A stretch of DNA of 64,000 bases from Parus major (lineage: Eukaryota > Chordata > Aves > Passeriformes > Paridae), in NCBI RefSeq assembly GCF_001522545.3, contig NC_031781.1, positions 14,772,010-14,836,009 on the forward strand, written 5' to 3'. This document shows, piece after piece, positions 1 through 13,700 of the stretch. Under the pieces are notes generated by a model. The model searched no databases, was not told where the DNA came from, and was given only the letters and a program-made list of their open reading frames with translations. Made by a program: the position numbers and the translations under genes. How positions within the stretch are numbered: position 1 is the first letter of the stretch; the number at the start of each line of letters is the position of its first letter.

Positions 1-83
1 GAGTGTGACACTCATGAAACTCTGAGAGGCAGCTAAAGCCACCCCACAGAGAGCCCAGAGCCGAAGGAGGGACAGAGACTTAC
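1..83 (-). other. LRIG1: LRIG1 intron 3, 5' end only
   Basis: This is the first 83 bases of the intron after exon 3, beginning with a near-consensus donor GTAAGT at 78-83. Nothing else is recognisable before the window edge. Confidence 0.85.
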
Positions 84-158
84 AGGTGGAGGGAGCGGAC
101 ACTGGAAGCGGCGGATCCCAGGGAAGGAATGGCAGTCAGCTCGTTGTTGTCCAGTCGC
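84..158 (-). CDS. LRIG1: LRIG1 coding exon 3 (LRR segment)
   Basis: This 75-nt internal exon encodes residues 81-104 plus the split codons 80 and 105. In transcription sense it follows a pyrimidine-rich tract ending in TTGCAG and is followed by the donor GTAAGT (78-83). It enters and leaves in phase 2, which matches the end of exon 2: GT plus G restores Val80. The peptide reads RLDNNELTAIPSLGSAASSV and then RSLHL. It is the second leucine-rich repeat and corresponds residue for residue in length to the human LRIG1 segment containing NNNELTAVPSLGAASS. LRIG3 has ETIPNLGPVSA at this point, so the paralogue call favours LRIG1. The exon is part of the extracellular LRR domain of a single-pass membrane protein that damps receptor tyrosine kinase signalling (family knowledge). 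The following exons are off the left edge. Confidence 0.93.
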
Positions 159-3100
159 CTGCAACAAACAGAAAATGAGGGTTACAGCCAAGCAGCCCAT
201 GCCCAGGCACACAGGAGCAGGGGAGGGCTGACACTGGGCTCCATCTCAAGGGCTTTGTCTGGACCTCTGATGTCCACACAAGAGCCACTATCACTGGTTC
301 CACCGTACTGTCTTTACAAGAACAAGGCCTTTTTTCCCCCCTGCCACCCACTCCCTAAAGTGCCAGGCAGGAAAGCGTTGTGGCACAGCCCTCCACTAGC
401 CTGTGTTTCACAGAGTAAAGCCTGAGACAGGAGATTTTTGCACATTAATGCCAAGTGTAAGGAATTTAACCCCCTTCCCCAAGCTGCAGCCCCTGCTCAC
501 CCCACCTCCACACCAGCTCAGGGCCTGGAGGCACAACTCAGTGGCACCCTCTCCATACCAGGACCAGCTCTGGAAATCCCAGAGGAGTTTCCCCACAAAG
601 GCAGCAGCAGGCAGTGCTGGGCACAGCAATGTCACCAGACACAGGGGCCCTGCTCCAGGCAGCTGGGGTGCACAGAGAGCCCATGGGTTAATCGAACCGC
701 AGGCCCCCTGCTCCTGCAACCACCAGCACAGAGACATCCCCTGCAAGGGCCTAATGCCTGAAGTCTTTTTCTGACTGAAAACAGATCCTTGCCATGTGAC
801 TGGCTCTTCCTTGCTTTAAAGGGCCCTTGTTTGTACGGTGAATTAGTCAATTAATTACTGTAACAGTCGCTCGTCTGGCTGCTTGAAAAATTACTGAATT
901 TCTCAGCTCTCCTGCCCATTCCCCTCTCATGCTGCAGTGATCACAGCCAAGCCCTGGCCAGGCTCCCCAGGACCCCCAAACCACCTCTGATCCCATTGCT
1001 CCTGCTCCAGGCAGAGCCTTGCTGGGTCACTTTGGGCCTTCCCTTCTGCAGGGAATCGTGAGCAGATCAGCATTTGGGTGCAAAGCACAGCATCCCAGAG
1101 CTGCACAGCTGAGGGGGCTGAGCCACAGGCACGAGTAGGGGCAATCCTAAATTATGTTGGGGGTTTATTCCCCCCCTCTTCTTTCCTTTAACACTGTTTT
1201 TGGCAGGTGGGAGAGGGCAGTGGCACATTCATCCCAGAACTTCCCTTCTGGCTCCTCTGAGAGGAGGCAAGATATTTGATTTCACGAGGAGTTCCAAGCA
1301 CTGCTGGGATAAAAGCTTTCCTCTGCCTCTGACATTAAACCCATGCCTTAAAATGTAAGGGAAAAAAGCCAGATGCATTGCAATTCAGCAAGCAGCTCCA
1401 CTCTGCAACTAAAAGCTCACTGTTTCTCATATTACAATATGGTCTAGAGCTTCCAAAGGCACAGAGAAAGCTGGAAAGAGCATTAAAATGCTTATTTGAG
1501 CATGTTGTCATTAACATCTAACTGAGCATCTTCTGGATAAGAAGCCTGGGTCAGCTCTGGTTAAGCAGCTCTGACACCAACCAGCATCTAACAACTGGTC
1601 AAACCCTCCTCTGACATAAGTGTGATGTTCATGTATCAGCCTCCTGTCATGTCAGGAATCAGTCAGAAGTGGTTCTCCCACCTCATTTTCTCTCTTGGCT
1701 CACAGGCACCATTTGCTGACACAGAGGAGACAGCCAAGCTCTGTATTTGCCTGGGATTTTCCCTATGTAAAGGAATTGAAAAAGGAAAAAAAATAAAAAT
1801 AAAAAGGGGAAAAAGCCCCTCAAAACAGAACAGCTGGGCTCAACAACTTTAAACTTTCAGTCTCCTTCCCCAGCCCTCACCTTTGACGACACAAACCCTC
1901 TGGATGCTGAGGCAGAGGAGGAGGGGGGGCCACCCATATAAAATATTTACAGTCCAGTTGCCAGGCTAGTGTCAAGCTGAAATGGAGCCTGCTCAAAAAT
2001 AGCACAGCTCTCCAGAGCTTTCAGTGAAAGGCACTTTAGAAAATAAAAGGTGAGTTGTTTGGAGAGGAATTTTAGCGTGGTTACCACTTTGTTTGCTACC
2101 AATGAGCTTGGAAAGCCTGAGAGCCACAAAACCATCAGTTTGGTGGATTCCATGAGCCATATGACCTGAAGAAACCCACAGCAGCACCCTCCATCCATCC
2201 TTCCAACCAAGGAAGGAGAATGGATGGACACCATGGGATTGTCATCAGATGAACGCACCAAAGGGGATGAGGGAAAGATCAAGTGTCCTGAGGGAAAGTA
2301 ATGTTCCAGGTCCAGCCCCAACCCTGCCTTCCCTTCCACCACTTATCACGGGGCTTTGCATCACTTTGAGCCACTAAATTTCATCTTACACAGACTTACA
2401 ACTTTTCTTAAAAACTTCTCATAAAGGCCACCAAAACAAACCACACAAACAACTGCCTAAACTCAGGGTAAGGAAAGAGTGTAGGGTAAATTCTGCTATG
2501 ACTTTATCACAATCTCAGTAAAGCAAAGCAGAGTATCAAAGATAAGGTACGAAGTTTAAATCTTTTGGTCTGCAGATATTTTCTTATAAATCAAGGGAAA
2601 ACAAAATGTTTGAAAAATACACCACACTAATTATTCACATGGAGAGACACACACACAAAGTTTTAAGCCTTGTGTAATGTTCAGGAACCACAGACACCAC
2701 GTTTGAAGCATCATGGGAGGTTTCAGGTCTTATCAATGCATCTATTATTTGGGGCAATCTCTTTCCCTGAGGGTGCCTTGGTTTGCCCAGCACAGCATGC
2801 ACAGAGAAACACTGACTTGCTCTTGAGACATGCCACAGCATGATGCTTATTTCATGAATGTTTGTGAAGTGCTTTAAAAAAGCCCTCAGAAAGAAGATGT
2901 TCTGGCAATATAGATGTGGTTGTCCTTGTGAAATGAAGTTTATTTCAGTGGTCTGTGGTTTAGCTGTTACTCAAAAGCAACCAAGATTAGTAGATAGGGC
3001 TTTTAATAGAGCTTCTCCCTCACACTTCCCAGAGCCTGCCTTCCAGGCTCTGCTCCAGACCTCTGCCTCCCCTCCAGTCTCCCATTTCTGACTGCTCCCT

Positions 3101-4737
3101 TTCCCTCCTACTCACTCTTCTGCTCTCTCCCTATTCCCTAACCCTGTCTTTCTGACACAGCAAGCAACTCTTATCTGCCCATTGCTTTGTGGGCTGCATT
3201 ACTTATCTCCCCAGAAACTCTGACACCTTTTTACAACATTTAATTGTTGGTGCAGAGCTTGTCCTGCTCTACACACGTGCAGCACTTTGCTCAAGGGAAT
3301 TCCCTACCTGGGGAATCAGAAGCCACACACATTTCCCACCCCATGCTCCCTGATGACACACACCTTCAGGCACTTCCATGAATAAAAGCTAAGCCACAGT
3401 CATGTTAGGATAATTTTAAAGTCTCTCGGGATCAAGGCTGCAATTCTCTTCTTTAAGCACAGAGCAATTTAAGGCTTTCCACAATTAAAAGGGAAGCTGA
3501 GAAAACAGATCCTACAGACAGTGTTCTTCTGACCCACATCACTTTCTCCCTAAACATCGTGAAGAGCTGATTTCAGATCACTGCAGTCACTTCTGATATA
3601 CATTCCTCACTTAATCATGATTCCCAGCAAGTCCCTGCTATTCATGTAAACAGAGGAGCCAGGGGCAATGAGGCCAGGAGAGAGATGCTACGTTAATCCC
3701 CACAGTCCAATCCAGCAGGCATCAGTCAGAGAGAATTCCACTTTTTGCCTATTTAAGAACCACAGGATCTGGCCCCTCCATGTGTCCCAGAGCCAACACT
3801 TAATGAAAACAGAGGACAAGAGAAAATGCTTGATAGAGCACAGTATTGTTTCTGAAAGGAAATGTTTCTTCATTTTCCCATGAGGCATCAGTAGCTCTTC
3901 AAACAGAGCCCAAACCTCAAGTATGCCAGCGATTCAGCAGGCAAACACGAGCTCATTACCTCAGCCCACCGCCTGCAATTTCAGTCACTTTCGGTTTTTA
4001 AAGCCCAGAATCAGAGCTCCAGGAACTCCTGTGAAGGGCTGACAATGCAGCCCCTCTCTGAGTGAAACTGCTGAACCTTCACAGGTTCCTCATCTTCCTT
4101 CAGAGATCAGGAGCTTGGAAAACCTGCAGTTCCCTCAAATAAGTTTCTTTTACCAACAAGGAGAGTCTGGCACAGCCACTCAAACCTTCACCAGCTCTTT
4201 TTCTGCCCACCAGAGCAGAAGACAGCTCTGCTGGTTTAGCCTCTTCTAGCAAGACTTCCAGCAGAATTTGTTCTGGTTCCAAAAGGAGCACAAATGTCTG
4301 AGAGAGGAGGAGACACAGTTAAGTGCTTTGTTATCCACTACACTACACCTTTGTTTCCTGGGAGATTTGGGCTAGGTTGGCATCAGGTATCACAATCCAG
4401 GCTGTTCTGCCTTGCTTCAGGGTTATGCTTTCAGCAAGGAGCTTTGTGTGTATGTTCAGGTGTGCTGAACTGCTCCCTCCAAGCATTGCACAACACAGGG
4501 AGGCAAACTCCAATGATTTCCAATAACAGTTCTGCTGTTTTAATTGGATGTTGTGTTCTGCTAATTGATTAGCTTTTAAAAAACAGCCCAGGTACAATAT
4601 GGAGGAGAAAAAACCTCCACACCAAGTAAGACCTGCTCATTCAACTTAGCTAAAGGAAGGTACTGTCTTAGGAAACGAGATACAATTTCCTCACAGCCCT
4701 GGCAAAATACAATTAAAACCTCTGAAGGAATACTTAC
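159..4737 (-). other. LRIG1: LRIG1 intron 2 (about 4.6 kb, phase 2)
   Basis: This is a GT-AG intron between exons 2 and 3. It holds no supported gene; the open frames inside it are short and unlike any family. An A-rich run lies near 1787-1812. The stretch around 770-905 is AT-rich with overlapping TTAATTA-type motifs and could be a conserved non-coding element, but nothing in a single sequence proves this. No LINE or SINE was recognised. The rest is unremarkable unique intronic DNA. Confidence 0.85.
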
Positions 4738-4809
4738 ACTTCCTGCAGGTTCGACATCTCTGCAAAGGCAGAAGGATCAATCTCTGCCAACTTGTTGTAG
4801 CTCAGGTTT
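4738..4809 (-). CDS. LRIG1: LRIG1 coding exon 2 (first LRR)
   Basis: This exon is 72 nt, exactly one 24-residue leucine-rich repeat, in phase 2 on both sides. In sense orientation the acceptor is a pyrimidine tract ending TTTTAACAG, with a plausible branch site (TGCTGAT) about 35 nt upstream. The donor is GTAAGTA (4731-4737). The first base A completes the CT left by exon 1 to give Leu56. The exon then reads NLSYNKLAEIDPSAFAEMSN and LQEV, with the LxLSxNxL consensus of an LRR. Human LRIG1 has NLSYNKLSEIDPAGFEDLPN at this point, while LRIG3 has DLSHNRLSFIKASSM, so LRIG1 is the clear match. The exon was found by splice signals and homology because it is too short to stand out as an open frame. 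Confidence 0.95.
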
Positions 4810-7800
4810 CTGTTAAAATAAAAGAGAGTGGGATCAGCAAACTGCAGTCATCCTGCTCAGCAAAACAATCATCCTAATTATTCTGGATTGCACTAGGAGG
4901 GTTTGAGTTTTGGGTTTTTTAAAAGAACTTAAACAGGAGAGCAGCACTTTTCTGTTGAATGCATGAGTGTGTTTATTTCATGACAAAAACGTTATCTAGC
5001 TCTCCCCAAGGTTCTTGCTCTTTTGCATTAGATTAGTGTGGTTTTAATTTGTCTTCATATTACACAATTACATTTATTATTCTACTATTGGTTATTCACA
5101 ACCACAAAACTAATCACAGATGAATAGGATATTTCCTGACAAATTAAAGTCTGAACTGAAACAATCAACAAACCTTCCACTAAATATTTTATAGCTATAT
5201 TCACATGGAGTATTTTTTACACCACTCTGTGTTACATACAAAATACATATTTATAGGTATGTACACTTACTATGTGCAAACAAAATATATTCTACATTTT
5301 CTAACAAGATGATATAACTAGTCTATCACTAAATGTTTTTTTTTAATCAGTGAATACAGTTTTCAAGCCACACAGTAGTACACACTTTGGTCTTCAACAA
5401 ACCCACCAGACACTTTCCAACTATCCAACAGCCCAAATCTAAATCTAAATCGTATTCTAGCACTGATGGATGACAAATGGGTTGTGCTCTATTATGTGAA
5501 AGCAGCCTGGTGGGAAAGCAGATTTGCCTCACAGCACATCCAGAAATACATCCAGAGTTCAACATTCTTCAGGAAGGAACACACTGCAAGGATTGCTAGG
5601 GACAGCACAGTGGCAAAATAATGCAAGTTAAGTGCCAACCCCAGGAAACACAAGAGTTTTGCCATGCTCTGCTGTAGCATCAGGCAGTGCAACAGCAGTC
5701 TTCCCTCCAAGATGTGCACTCTCAGCACACCACACAGGACAGGTCAAACCTGCAGCTAGGGACTAACCAGATCAATTAAGACCAAGTGACTAATGATGCA
5801 GAAAGTAACAAGTGCTTTAATTACCATTCTGTATGCAGCGCTGGCATGTTTCTGTGAGTGTGTAATCTAAAGAGGGAGGAGGCAAATTGATGGGTGGTAG
5901 TAGAAAAGCAACCACAGTAAATTGTAAGGAAATTGTGAGGGGGACTTCTTTAATTTTACTTTGCTCCACGCCCTGCTCTCAGATATTACCCTGGGTAAAA
6001 TTCAACCCTCCTGCCTCCTCTGCAGGGAGGTTACACCCTCTTTCTGCACCTCTGAACACAACCCAAAAGATTCATGGCCTGATTTCAGATAAGCCCTCAA
6101 ACACTGAGCTGCTTATTCAAACCACCAAGCCAGTCTGACTAGAAAACTGGCCAATCTTCCATGGTTTGGGCTTTTCTTTGCCTTAAAACTGTGCCCACAG
6201 AAAGTAAGCAGGTCTGGAACCCAAACAGGTGAACAGGACCTAAGTCACCGAGGCACCTACTGAACTTTTACCAATGCTCCATGACCCAAGGGCTGAGGCA
6301 CACACAAAGAAAAGGCAGCTGCCAGAAGAGCATTGATGGAAAATACCTCTTGAAGTGCTCACACTAAAACACTGCACTCTGTGGCAATGCAGAGAAAAAT
6401 CCAGGCTCACAGCAGCCTTACAAACACCAAGACTTGAAAGACTACAAAGCTTACCAACTTTTCGTGATTAGCAGGAAGCGATAAACACCTCTTTCAAGCT
6501 AAAAACCAGATATTGATCACCTGCCCTCTTGTAATGCATTTATGGGAAGTCCTCAAAGCGTTCTCCTGAATGAATCATTTGATGGCACTCACATCACACC
6601 ATTCCCCACCATTTCAGCTCGGAAGGCAGCTCCTTGCATTGTGCCTTAAATGTTCAATTTTTTGCCAATTTGTGCTGTGGAAGAATGCTCTACAAATCAA
6701 CAGGCTGGCTCTTAACAGAGCTTAGAACTGAAGCTATACAGGAGTGTAAAACCTAACCAAGCATCTCAGTTTAAAATATGCTGTCCTGTAAGCCCCTACT
6801 GTCTTTTAAAACACTCAAGAGACCTTTAAATCAATACCAGCCTACAGCAGATATCCATTTCACTATGAACTCAAAGGCATTTATCTAAATAAAAGTCAAA
6901 CTGCAGTTTAAACTCGGAGTGTGTTTGAAAGCCAAGTCCATATTCATAGCACAATTACGAATTAAAGCGCAATTTGCCCACAGATTACATTACTACTTTT
7001 TTTTTCTTTAAACCACACAGTAAGATCAGGTTGGAGCTTGTCCCTGCTTGATCTACAGGCAAAAAGAGAAAATACAACAGGTAACATCCTACAGGCTCAG
7101 CACAATAAAGCCAACACAGAAACACCAGTGACAAACTAGAAGGGGGAAATACAGCCAGACATGATGGTGTATGAATCCATCTGTTTCCATGCATTTCTAT
7201 GCCTTTTACTGCAGCCAAACTTTACATTTTTTAAGGTAATGTATTTCTCCTCAATGCATTCCTCTGCAAGAGGCTAAGAGGTTATTTTATGAAGCAAGAA
7301 ACAACACACGCACCAAAACTGATCATCCCTACACTTGCCAGAGGGACCAGATCCCTGGCTTAGCCTGTACTCAGGCACTGAGTGACACTGATGTGAACCT
7401 CCAAAGTTCACAAGTGAAAAAACAAAGATCTCCATAAATTAAAGGATTTCATGGCCACAGTTTAACGCCACCCAAAGTGACTTTCTGATTATTGCTGCTG
7501 CCATTCAGGACATTTGAACATCAAAGTCACTGCACAAGTAGCTGGCTCTTCAGATAGCACAGATAGATTTTGCTGCTCTAGCAACAGAAAGACTTTCCAA
7601 TAGTTGCTGCAGAAATGCAGGTGAACTCCATCCTCTTGCACACGAAAGTCTTCGGTTCTCCCCACACTACCCATTCCAACCAACAAGTATCCTCATTAAA
7701 TGCACAATACACTGCTCAAAAACCAGTGGGGAAATGAGAGCTAGAAATACACTCAGTAGAAAATAAACAGGAGACTTGAAGTTACATAGATATGCCAAAA

Positions 7801-7980
7801 TAAAGTTTACTGAGTTTCCGGCACTAGCTGTATTTTAACTTATATTAAAATACCCAAGAATTTCTAGCCTGAAGCACTAGCAATCAACGGATGTGTTTCC
7901 CAGAACTCTGATCCCCTCACTAGGCAGTATTTGGCATGCCAGTCACAGGGTTTAAGTGAGAGAAAGAATTAACGTGCTCC

Positions 7981-8227
7981 AATAGATAGATCATTGGGAC
8001 TGGGAGTCAGCAAACCTCTGTCTATTCCTGGCTCTCTTAATCTCCTGCTGTGTGACCGGGTCATGTCACATCACCTCTCCAGAGCTTTTGTTTCCACAGC
8101 CACCCTTTGTCTGTCTTGTCTATTTAGACTGTAAATAAAATTGAGGTAGGTATTGTCTTGGTTTGCCTGATGCTGATGAAATGAGGCCTCAATCTTGGTT
8201 GGGCTCCAGTAATGCAAATAAAGAAGG
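7981..8227 (+). repeat. Ancient MIR/CORE-SINE-like element
   Basis: The stretch follows the layout of an old tRNA-derived amniote SINE. The head contains GGGACTGGGAGTCAGCAAAC and a TATTCCTGGCTCTCTTAA segment where related copies have a B-box region. The core motif CTGCTGTGTGACC comes next, with CATCACCTCTCC after it. The 3' part has CTATTTAGACTGTAAA and, near the end, ATGAGGCCTCAATCTTGGTT with GGGCTCCAGTAATGCAAATA. These match motifs of MIR-like SINEs still abundant in turtles and crocodilians, as I know them. The copy is diverged, as expected for insertion before birds arose. Exact subfamily and ends need a repeat library. Confidence 0.68.
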
Positions 8228-10394
8228 GAACTCAAAAGTTGAGGTCATGGGTGCACCCGATGCTCTCCACCCCTAAGTGTGGGTCCCAAGTGTCCAGCAG
8301 TGAACGAAGCACTGCAGGGCTTTAATGTCCCCACCAGCTCAGCTTCTCTGAGCTGAGCAGAGCAGCAGGGCAGGCTGAGTAGAGATGCCAAGCCTGGGGG
8401 CAGAGCTGTCCCATCATGAAAAGCTGTCACATTTCCTGCTCCTCTGTAGCACAGAACACATTCCCCCTCTGGGATGATGGCACAGTCACCCAGTGGAGCA
8501 CTGAACAAATGCTTCTGCCATCAGTTTTCCAAACTGTCTTCCTCAAATAAACAAGCCATCAACTCCCAACACCAAAACCTGTCCTTTCCCAAATCAGCGT
8601 TTTCCCAACCCTCTGAGGTACCTCTCACCCTGGGCATCTCTTCAAAGGCATTTATAAAGCATCACCTATGGTGTTTTATGCCATTTCGAAGAGCCCAAGT
8701 CTTTGGTGAGTGTTCTGTCCATTTCCTGGCACCTACACATGAGGTTAGCTGAGCCCAAAGGTGGGACTGCCCACAAACTGCCCAGTGCCCTGGGCTTGCA
8801 TCTCTGCATGGGTACGTGTTTCTGTTGAATTACTCGTGGAAAGATATTTTGGTCCCTCCAAGGCAACTGTGGAAAGAAAACAGAAGTCAACTAATAAAAA
8901 TCCAGGACAAGAGCCTGGGCTGTAAGTTCAGGGAAGCAGCCTATGGTTAGAAGTTTTACAGCTGACAGAGGAAAAAGAGCAGAATGACCAACCTGAGTGG
9001 CCCCTAACATTCAGATTGTTTTTTACATATCAACTTCTGTTGAACAGGAAAAGTTGGTAGATATTTTTAAACTTTATTCTGATTTACTGGCATGAGAAGT
9101 GCCCTGCATATTTTTTATCCATTGCAGGCTTCAAGTCTTCCTTGTATTGGCTAATCCAACAATGCAGGGGTTTCCCCTCTTGTCACTAAGATGGCCATGA
9201 TCAGGAACTGAGAGCCTGTTAAATCAATATGGGAAGGGCCCTGTTCTGTCTTTTCAACCATTCCAGTCTCTAAATAAAAAAAGCAGTGTTTGCCTTCAGT
9301 TGGCATTGTGAAAGTGGCACTGTGGATCACTGAACACTGCAGAGACTGAACTGGAAGTCTTGTTAAAGAACTGGCTATGTTCAAACTACCTCCCAAAAGA
9401 AATAATGCTGCCACAGAAAGAGTCCTGCCTGCCAGTGAGGAGGGATCAGCCAGCTCCTTGACCTGTGAGAAGCCAACCCTGCCTTCTTGGGCAAGGTGCA
9501 GGCTAGACCAGGAGTTTATGTACAAGTTTTGGCTCTGCTTTGGAACCTTGAGCAGTGCAGAGAAAAGCCACCTCTCTGTTGAAAAGAGAGGTGCCTGTCT
9601 GGCTCACCAGACAAAGGAACAGAGACATATATGGCTCCTGGTCTCTGCTCACCACGATGATGCCTGAATTCTGTTCTGCAAGGTGAAAGTTTCCGACCCT
9701 TACATCAAAACCATTTATCTGTCAGTGCAGAAGATTATGTCAAAAGTGTTTCTGCACCTTTTGATGACAGGAGAAAAGGAGGATGGCTTGAAATTCTGTC
9801 ACTGCCAACTGTGGCTTTCATTAAACACTTTGTCAACCGTTGTCATAACACAACTTTTCATTGCTCCTGCACAAAAGGGAGCCGAGGGCCCAGAACAATT
9901 GAGCCCTGCAGTGGAAATTCCTCTGGCTCATCTGTCGAAAGATAGCTGCCTAGTCTGCAGCTTACTGAATAGGCACCATCCTCTTCCCACATGTTTGTAG
10001 ATGGCTTTACAGCGCTGGAATGGAGGCCCCATGCACACTTGAGTGGGTATGAAAAGCATGGCTGCAGCTGAATTAGCTTGGGGATGGGGGCCAGGGGAGA
10101 AAAAGAGGGAGCACACTGCCCATGCTAAAAGTGTACAGCTGTGCAGGAAGAAAACACATTCAAATGTCTGTTTTAAACAAGCTTGTGAGGTGCCAAGAGA
10201 GATGGCAGGGCCCTTGTAAGCAGTGACAGGTGAGCATTAATGCTGAAGCACAAAGCCATCAAAGAGATTGCATGGATTCAGGTGGTTGTATGGATTGTCA
10301 GGGCAGAAAAAGTAGTTTTGGCCCATTTTTTTATTCCTGTGCACAGGACAAGTCCAAAGTCTACTCCCATGAGGCAAGAACAGCCAAACAGCTA

Positions 10395-10735
10395 CTGCAG
10401 CCTCTTGTCATCCAGTCCCTTGCTCTGGACATGCTCGAGCACCTCAGTGTGTCCTGTAGTGAGGGGCCCAGAACCAAAGCCAGGATGCATGGCCTCACCA
10501 GCTGAAGATGATCATGGCCCAGTCCTGCTGGCTACTCTACTGCTGGTACAAGCCAGGGTGCCACTGGCCTTCTTGGTCACCTGGGCACTCACTAGCTCAT
10601 GCTCAGAGAGCTTCCAACCAGCACCTCCTGCTCCTTTTTCACCAGGCAGCTTTCCAGCCACTGTGCCCCGAGCTGAGCCCCTTGTGATCTCTGGTTTGTG
10701 CTGCCTCCAAGTGCAAAGCATCCAGCTTACAAGAC
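10395..10735 (-). repeat. CR1 LINE fragment (internal ORF2 region)
   Basis: On the plus strand this reads as the reverse complement of the CR1 ORF2 region. Diagnostic pieces in order are CTCTGGACATGCTCGAGCAC, TGTAGTGAGGGGCCCAGAAC, GGCCTCACCAG, TACAAGCCAGGGTGCCACTG, GCCTTCTTGGTCACCTGGGC and GGCAGCTTTCCAGCCACTG. The element is therefore on the minus strand. It lacks its own 3' end, and the reverse transcriptase frame is broken. It is an old, dead copy of the usual avian LINE inside LRIG1 intron 1. Confidence 0.85.
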
Positions 10736-13700
10736 ACTGAAATGGAGCACAGAAATGGCCCACATCAAGCATGGGAATGAGTTACCTCCTAGGAGGAATA
10801 AGAGCACCAAAATACAGGTCACCAGAGAGGTGGATGTCCCAGCTTGCTGCTCTAAGTGCTTTGGAGAGAAGGGGACTCTGCAGGACATGGAGAGGTTACA
10901 CAGCACCCACATGGGTGACGCTCTGCCCCACCACTGAGAGGTTCTGTAAGTGGCTCAGATGATGTGCTCACTCAGGCTTTACTTATGCCCTTGTTCAAAT
11001 TAGCAGCAGCAGCATCACATTGGCTTGGGTTAACAGCCTGCTCACATAAGGAGCTTTATGTGCAGGAGGGAGTCAACTTAAGGGCAGCCCTCAAGCCATA
11101 ATATGAGCTAATTTGACAGTGAAGACAAACTTTGAGAGGTCATCCAGACACCAAGAAAACTGCACCATGAATCACTCTCAGTCATGACCAACGATACAGT
11201 CTAAAGGAAATTCCTGCAGCATGATCCCCAAAGAATCAATACCACACCGATTCCAGTGGACGTGTGCAGCCATTAATGCAAAGAATACTAATTAAAACCA
11301 CATCACTGAGAAGTGTTGTGCCAGACTACAGTTTAATGCAGCATGTGGTTGGGATGGTTTGAGAAACTTGGGAATGATCTTACCTTCAAGTGACTTTCAG
11401 GAACTCAGCCCTGGCCCTTCCTCCTGCTCTGCCACTCAGCACTGACAACTTTGGGTGCACACACATCTGGCACAGAGATGCCTGGTGAGCACCCACCACA
11501 GCTGGTCAGCTCACACAGGGATGTAAATGTGAAAATCTCTATCACTGTGGGCTGCCAGACCCCAGCAGGCAGCACAGGATGAGCAGCCACACTCTCAGGG
11601 CTGAGGAGAGGCAGGAGTCCTGTGCAGGAGCACTGGGTAACGCTGCACTGCTGCTGGGGCTTCCACATCTCCTACACCGAGAATTTTTACAGGCTTATTG
11701 TCTCTTTCAGCAGGGCAGTGTCAGGTTATTTTAGGCCCTGTTTGGCTTACACAAATGTGTTTTGACAAAACCTAGGATCCCATTTCCTCCTATTTTAATA
11801 ACCTTAGCAAAACTCAGTAGAGTTCTTGTCTGCTTTTTTCTTTTATTTTTCTTGGAAGATCATTTCCACCAAACACCCCTATTTTATTTCTTAAGACAGA
11901 AGGCTTAGATGCAACTTAATCTACATAATCACACACATATGCAAATACTCCATAATACATGTACAAAGGACCTGGGTGACTCAGGTACTCATGGACCTCA
12001 TGCTATGACTCTGCACCATCAGAAGAGACATGAGGATACTCATTTCACCAAAGTTTCATCCTGGCCCACTCAAGTTTTCTCAGTATTTCAATTGTGCCAC
12101 ATTCCAAAAAAAGTGAGGTTTCAAGAAGTGAAGTAATTTGAAAGTCATCCAGTGAATCTCAGTGGCAGGGGTGAGCCCCTGTTCCTGCAGTGAGACCCCC
12201 CAGACCCAGCAGTGCTCGTGGCTGGGGCATGAACAGCCCCTCTGTTTCCTGGGGACATGCACAGCCCTTCCCAGCAGCTACTCAGGGACTCAAACCAACA
12301 GAGGACAGCAGGGCAAAGGGAGCACGAATGACAAGGTATTCAACAAGGCTTTTTCTGCTCTTCTGAGAAGAGCATTAGCCACAGGCACACAGCCTCTGAG
12401 GCTGCAAACCCTCTTGTGGGGGCCACACTTTCCTCTGCTCCCAGCAAGAGAGCCCAGTGAAAGGCAGCATTGTATGCAGGGAACAGGGGATGCTGCAGGG
12501 GTTAGGGCAGGCAGGATTTAATTGCAGCAATCTTTCTCTATATTTGCCTCTTCTATTAAGCTTCACTGCCTGAAGGAGAATGATCCTCTCCAAAACACAC
12601 TCAGGCATCAGCTCCAAGGATTGCATCAAAGCAAAAGCACATTTCAAAGGGGGCATGAGCATCTAAATAAGAATAACTGTATTTAATTTCATGTAAAGCA
12701 ATCCTGTTTTGCCACCTGTGACAGGTAAGCAGTTGGAAGGAAAAGCAGGATGTGGAAGGTTTTTTAACCCACAAATAAAACTCCACCCATCATCTGCCCT
12801 GACACCCATAGGGTTTGTTCTGGGTTTATTGCTTTAATTAAAGTGCTAACTACTGCCATGAGAAAGACATATCACTAAAACAAAAACCCTGCAAGTTGGT
12901 TGCTCGACTGTATATGAACAAACTTACCTTTTTCTAATTTGATAGAAAATTTCTCTTTCTTGGTGATTCTGCATCCACAAAGCAAATCACATTGTGTCTT
13001 AAACCACTGAAGCAAGGGCTGAATAGCCCAGTTCATAAACAAAATACTCACCAAAGAAATTGCTCCTGCTTCCATCACCACTGTGTTTCTTTGCTAAATC
13101 AATAAAGGCCATGACTTCTTCACTAACATTTTCAATTAAGGTTCCCCACTGTGTATTCAACATATTAAACCAATTTATTGAGGATTAAAAACTATATAAT
13201 TTACTATACATATCTGCTCAGCCTCCATTAACAATAACAGACTACATTGATAAATCAGCATTAAAAGTGCTATTTACAGTTTCAAAAATGGCTCCTTCTG
13301 CAAAGCAAATATTTTCATCTGAAAGTTGTGCAACTCTTCACAAGTACACACAACAGATAAACCATGTTAAACCTTTGGCTTTTTCAGATGTTTGGGAAGA
13401 CCCACAGCAGCATGTTTGACTGCTGGCAATCAAACCCTCCCACCATGTGACTTTGCAAAATCCAGCTGTGGGTTAGAAATTGAGTGCAGAGAGGAGAGAG
13501 AGAGAATTCAGAAATTCCTCAAACACTCTTCAAAATTTCCATGATTTTAGAAAACTTCCAGGGTCAATCATTCATTAATAGTGAATAATCCATATTTCAA
13601 TCTAAGTTTTCTCAGAGAACACAGAATTGTAATGGGCTCTTTTTAGGGACTCAAATGGTTTCAATCCCATCTGCAAGTGTTCCTAGTAATCTCAGATACC

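Noticed and set aside
4738..4809. Assignment to LRIG3 or LRIG2 instead of LRIG1
   Set aside because: The NLSYNKL and NNELTAIPSLG segments and the spacing in exons 1-3 match LRIG1; the corresponding LRIG2 and LRIG3 residues differ at many positions.
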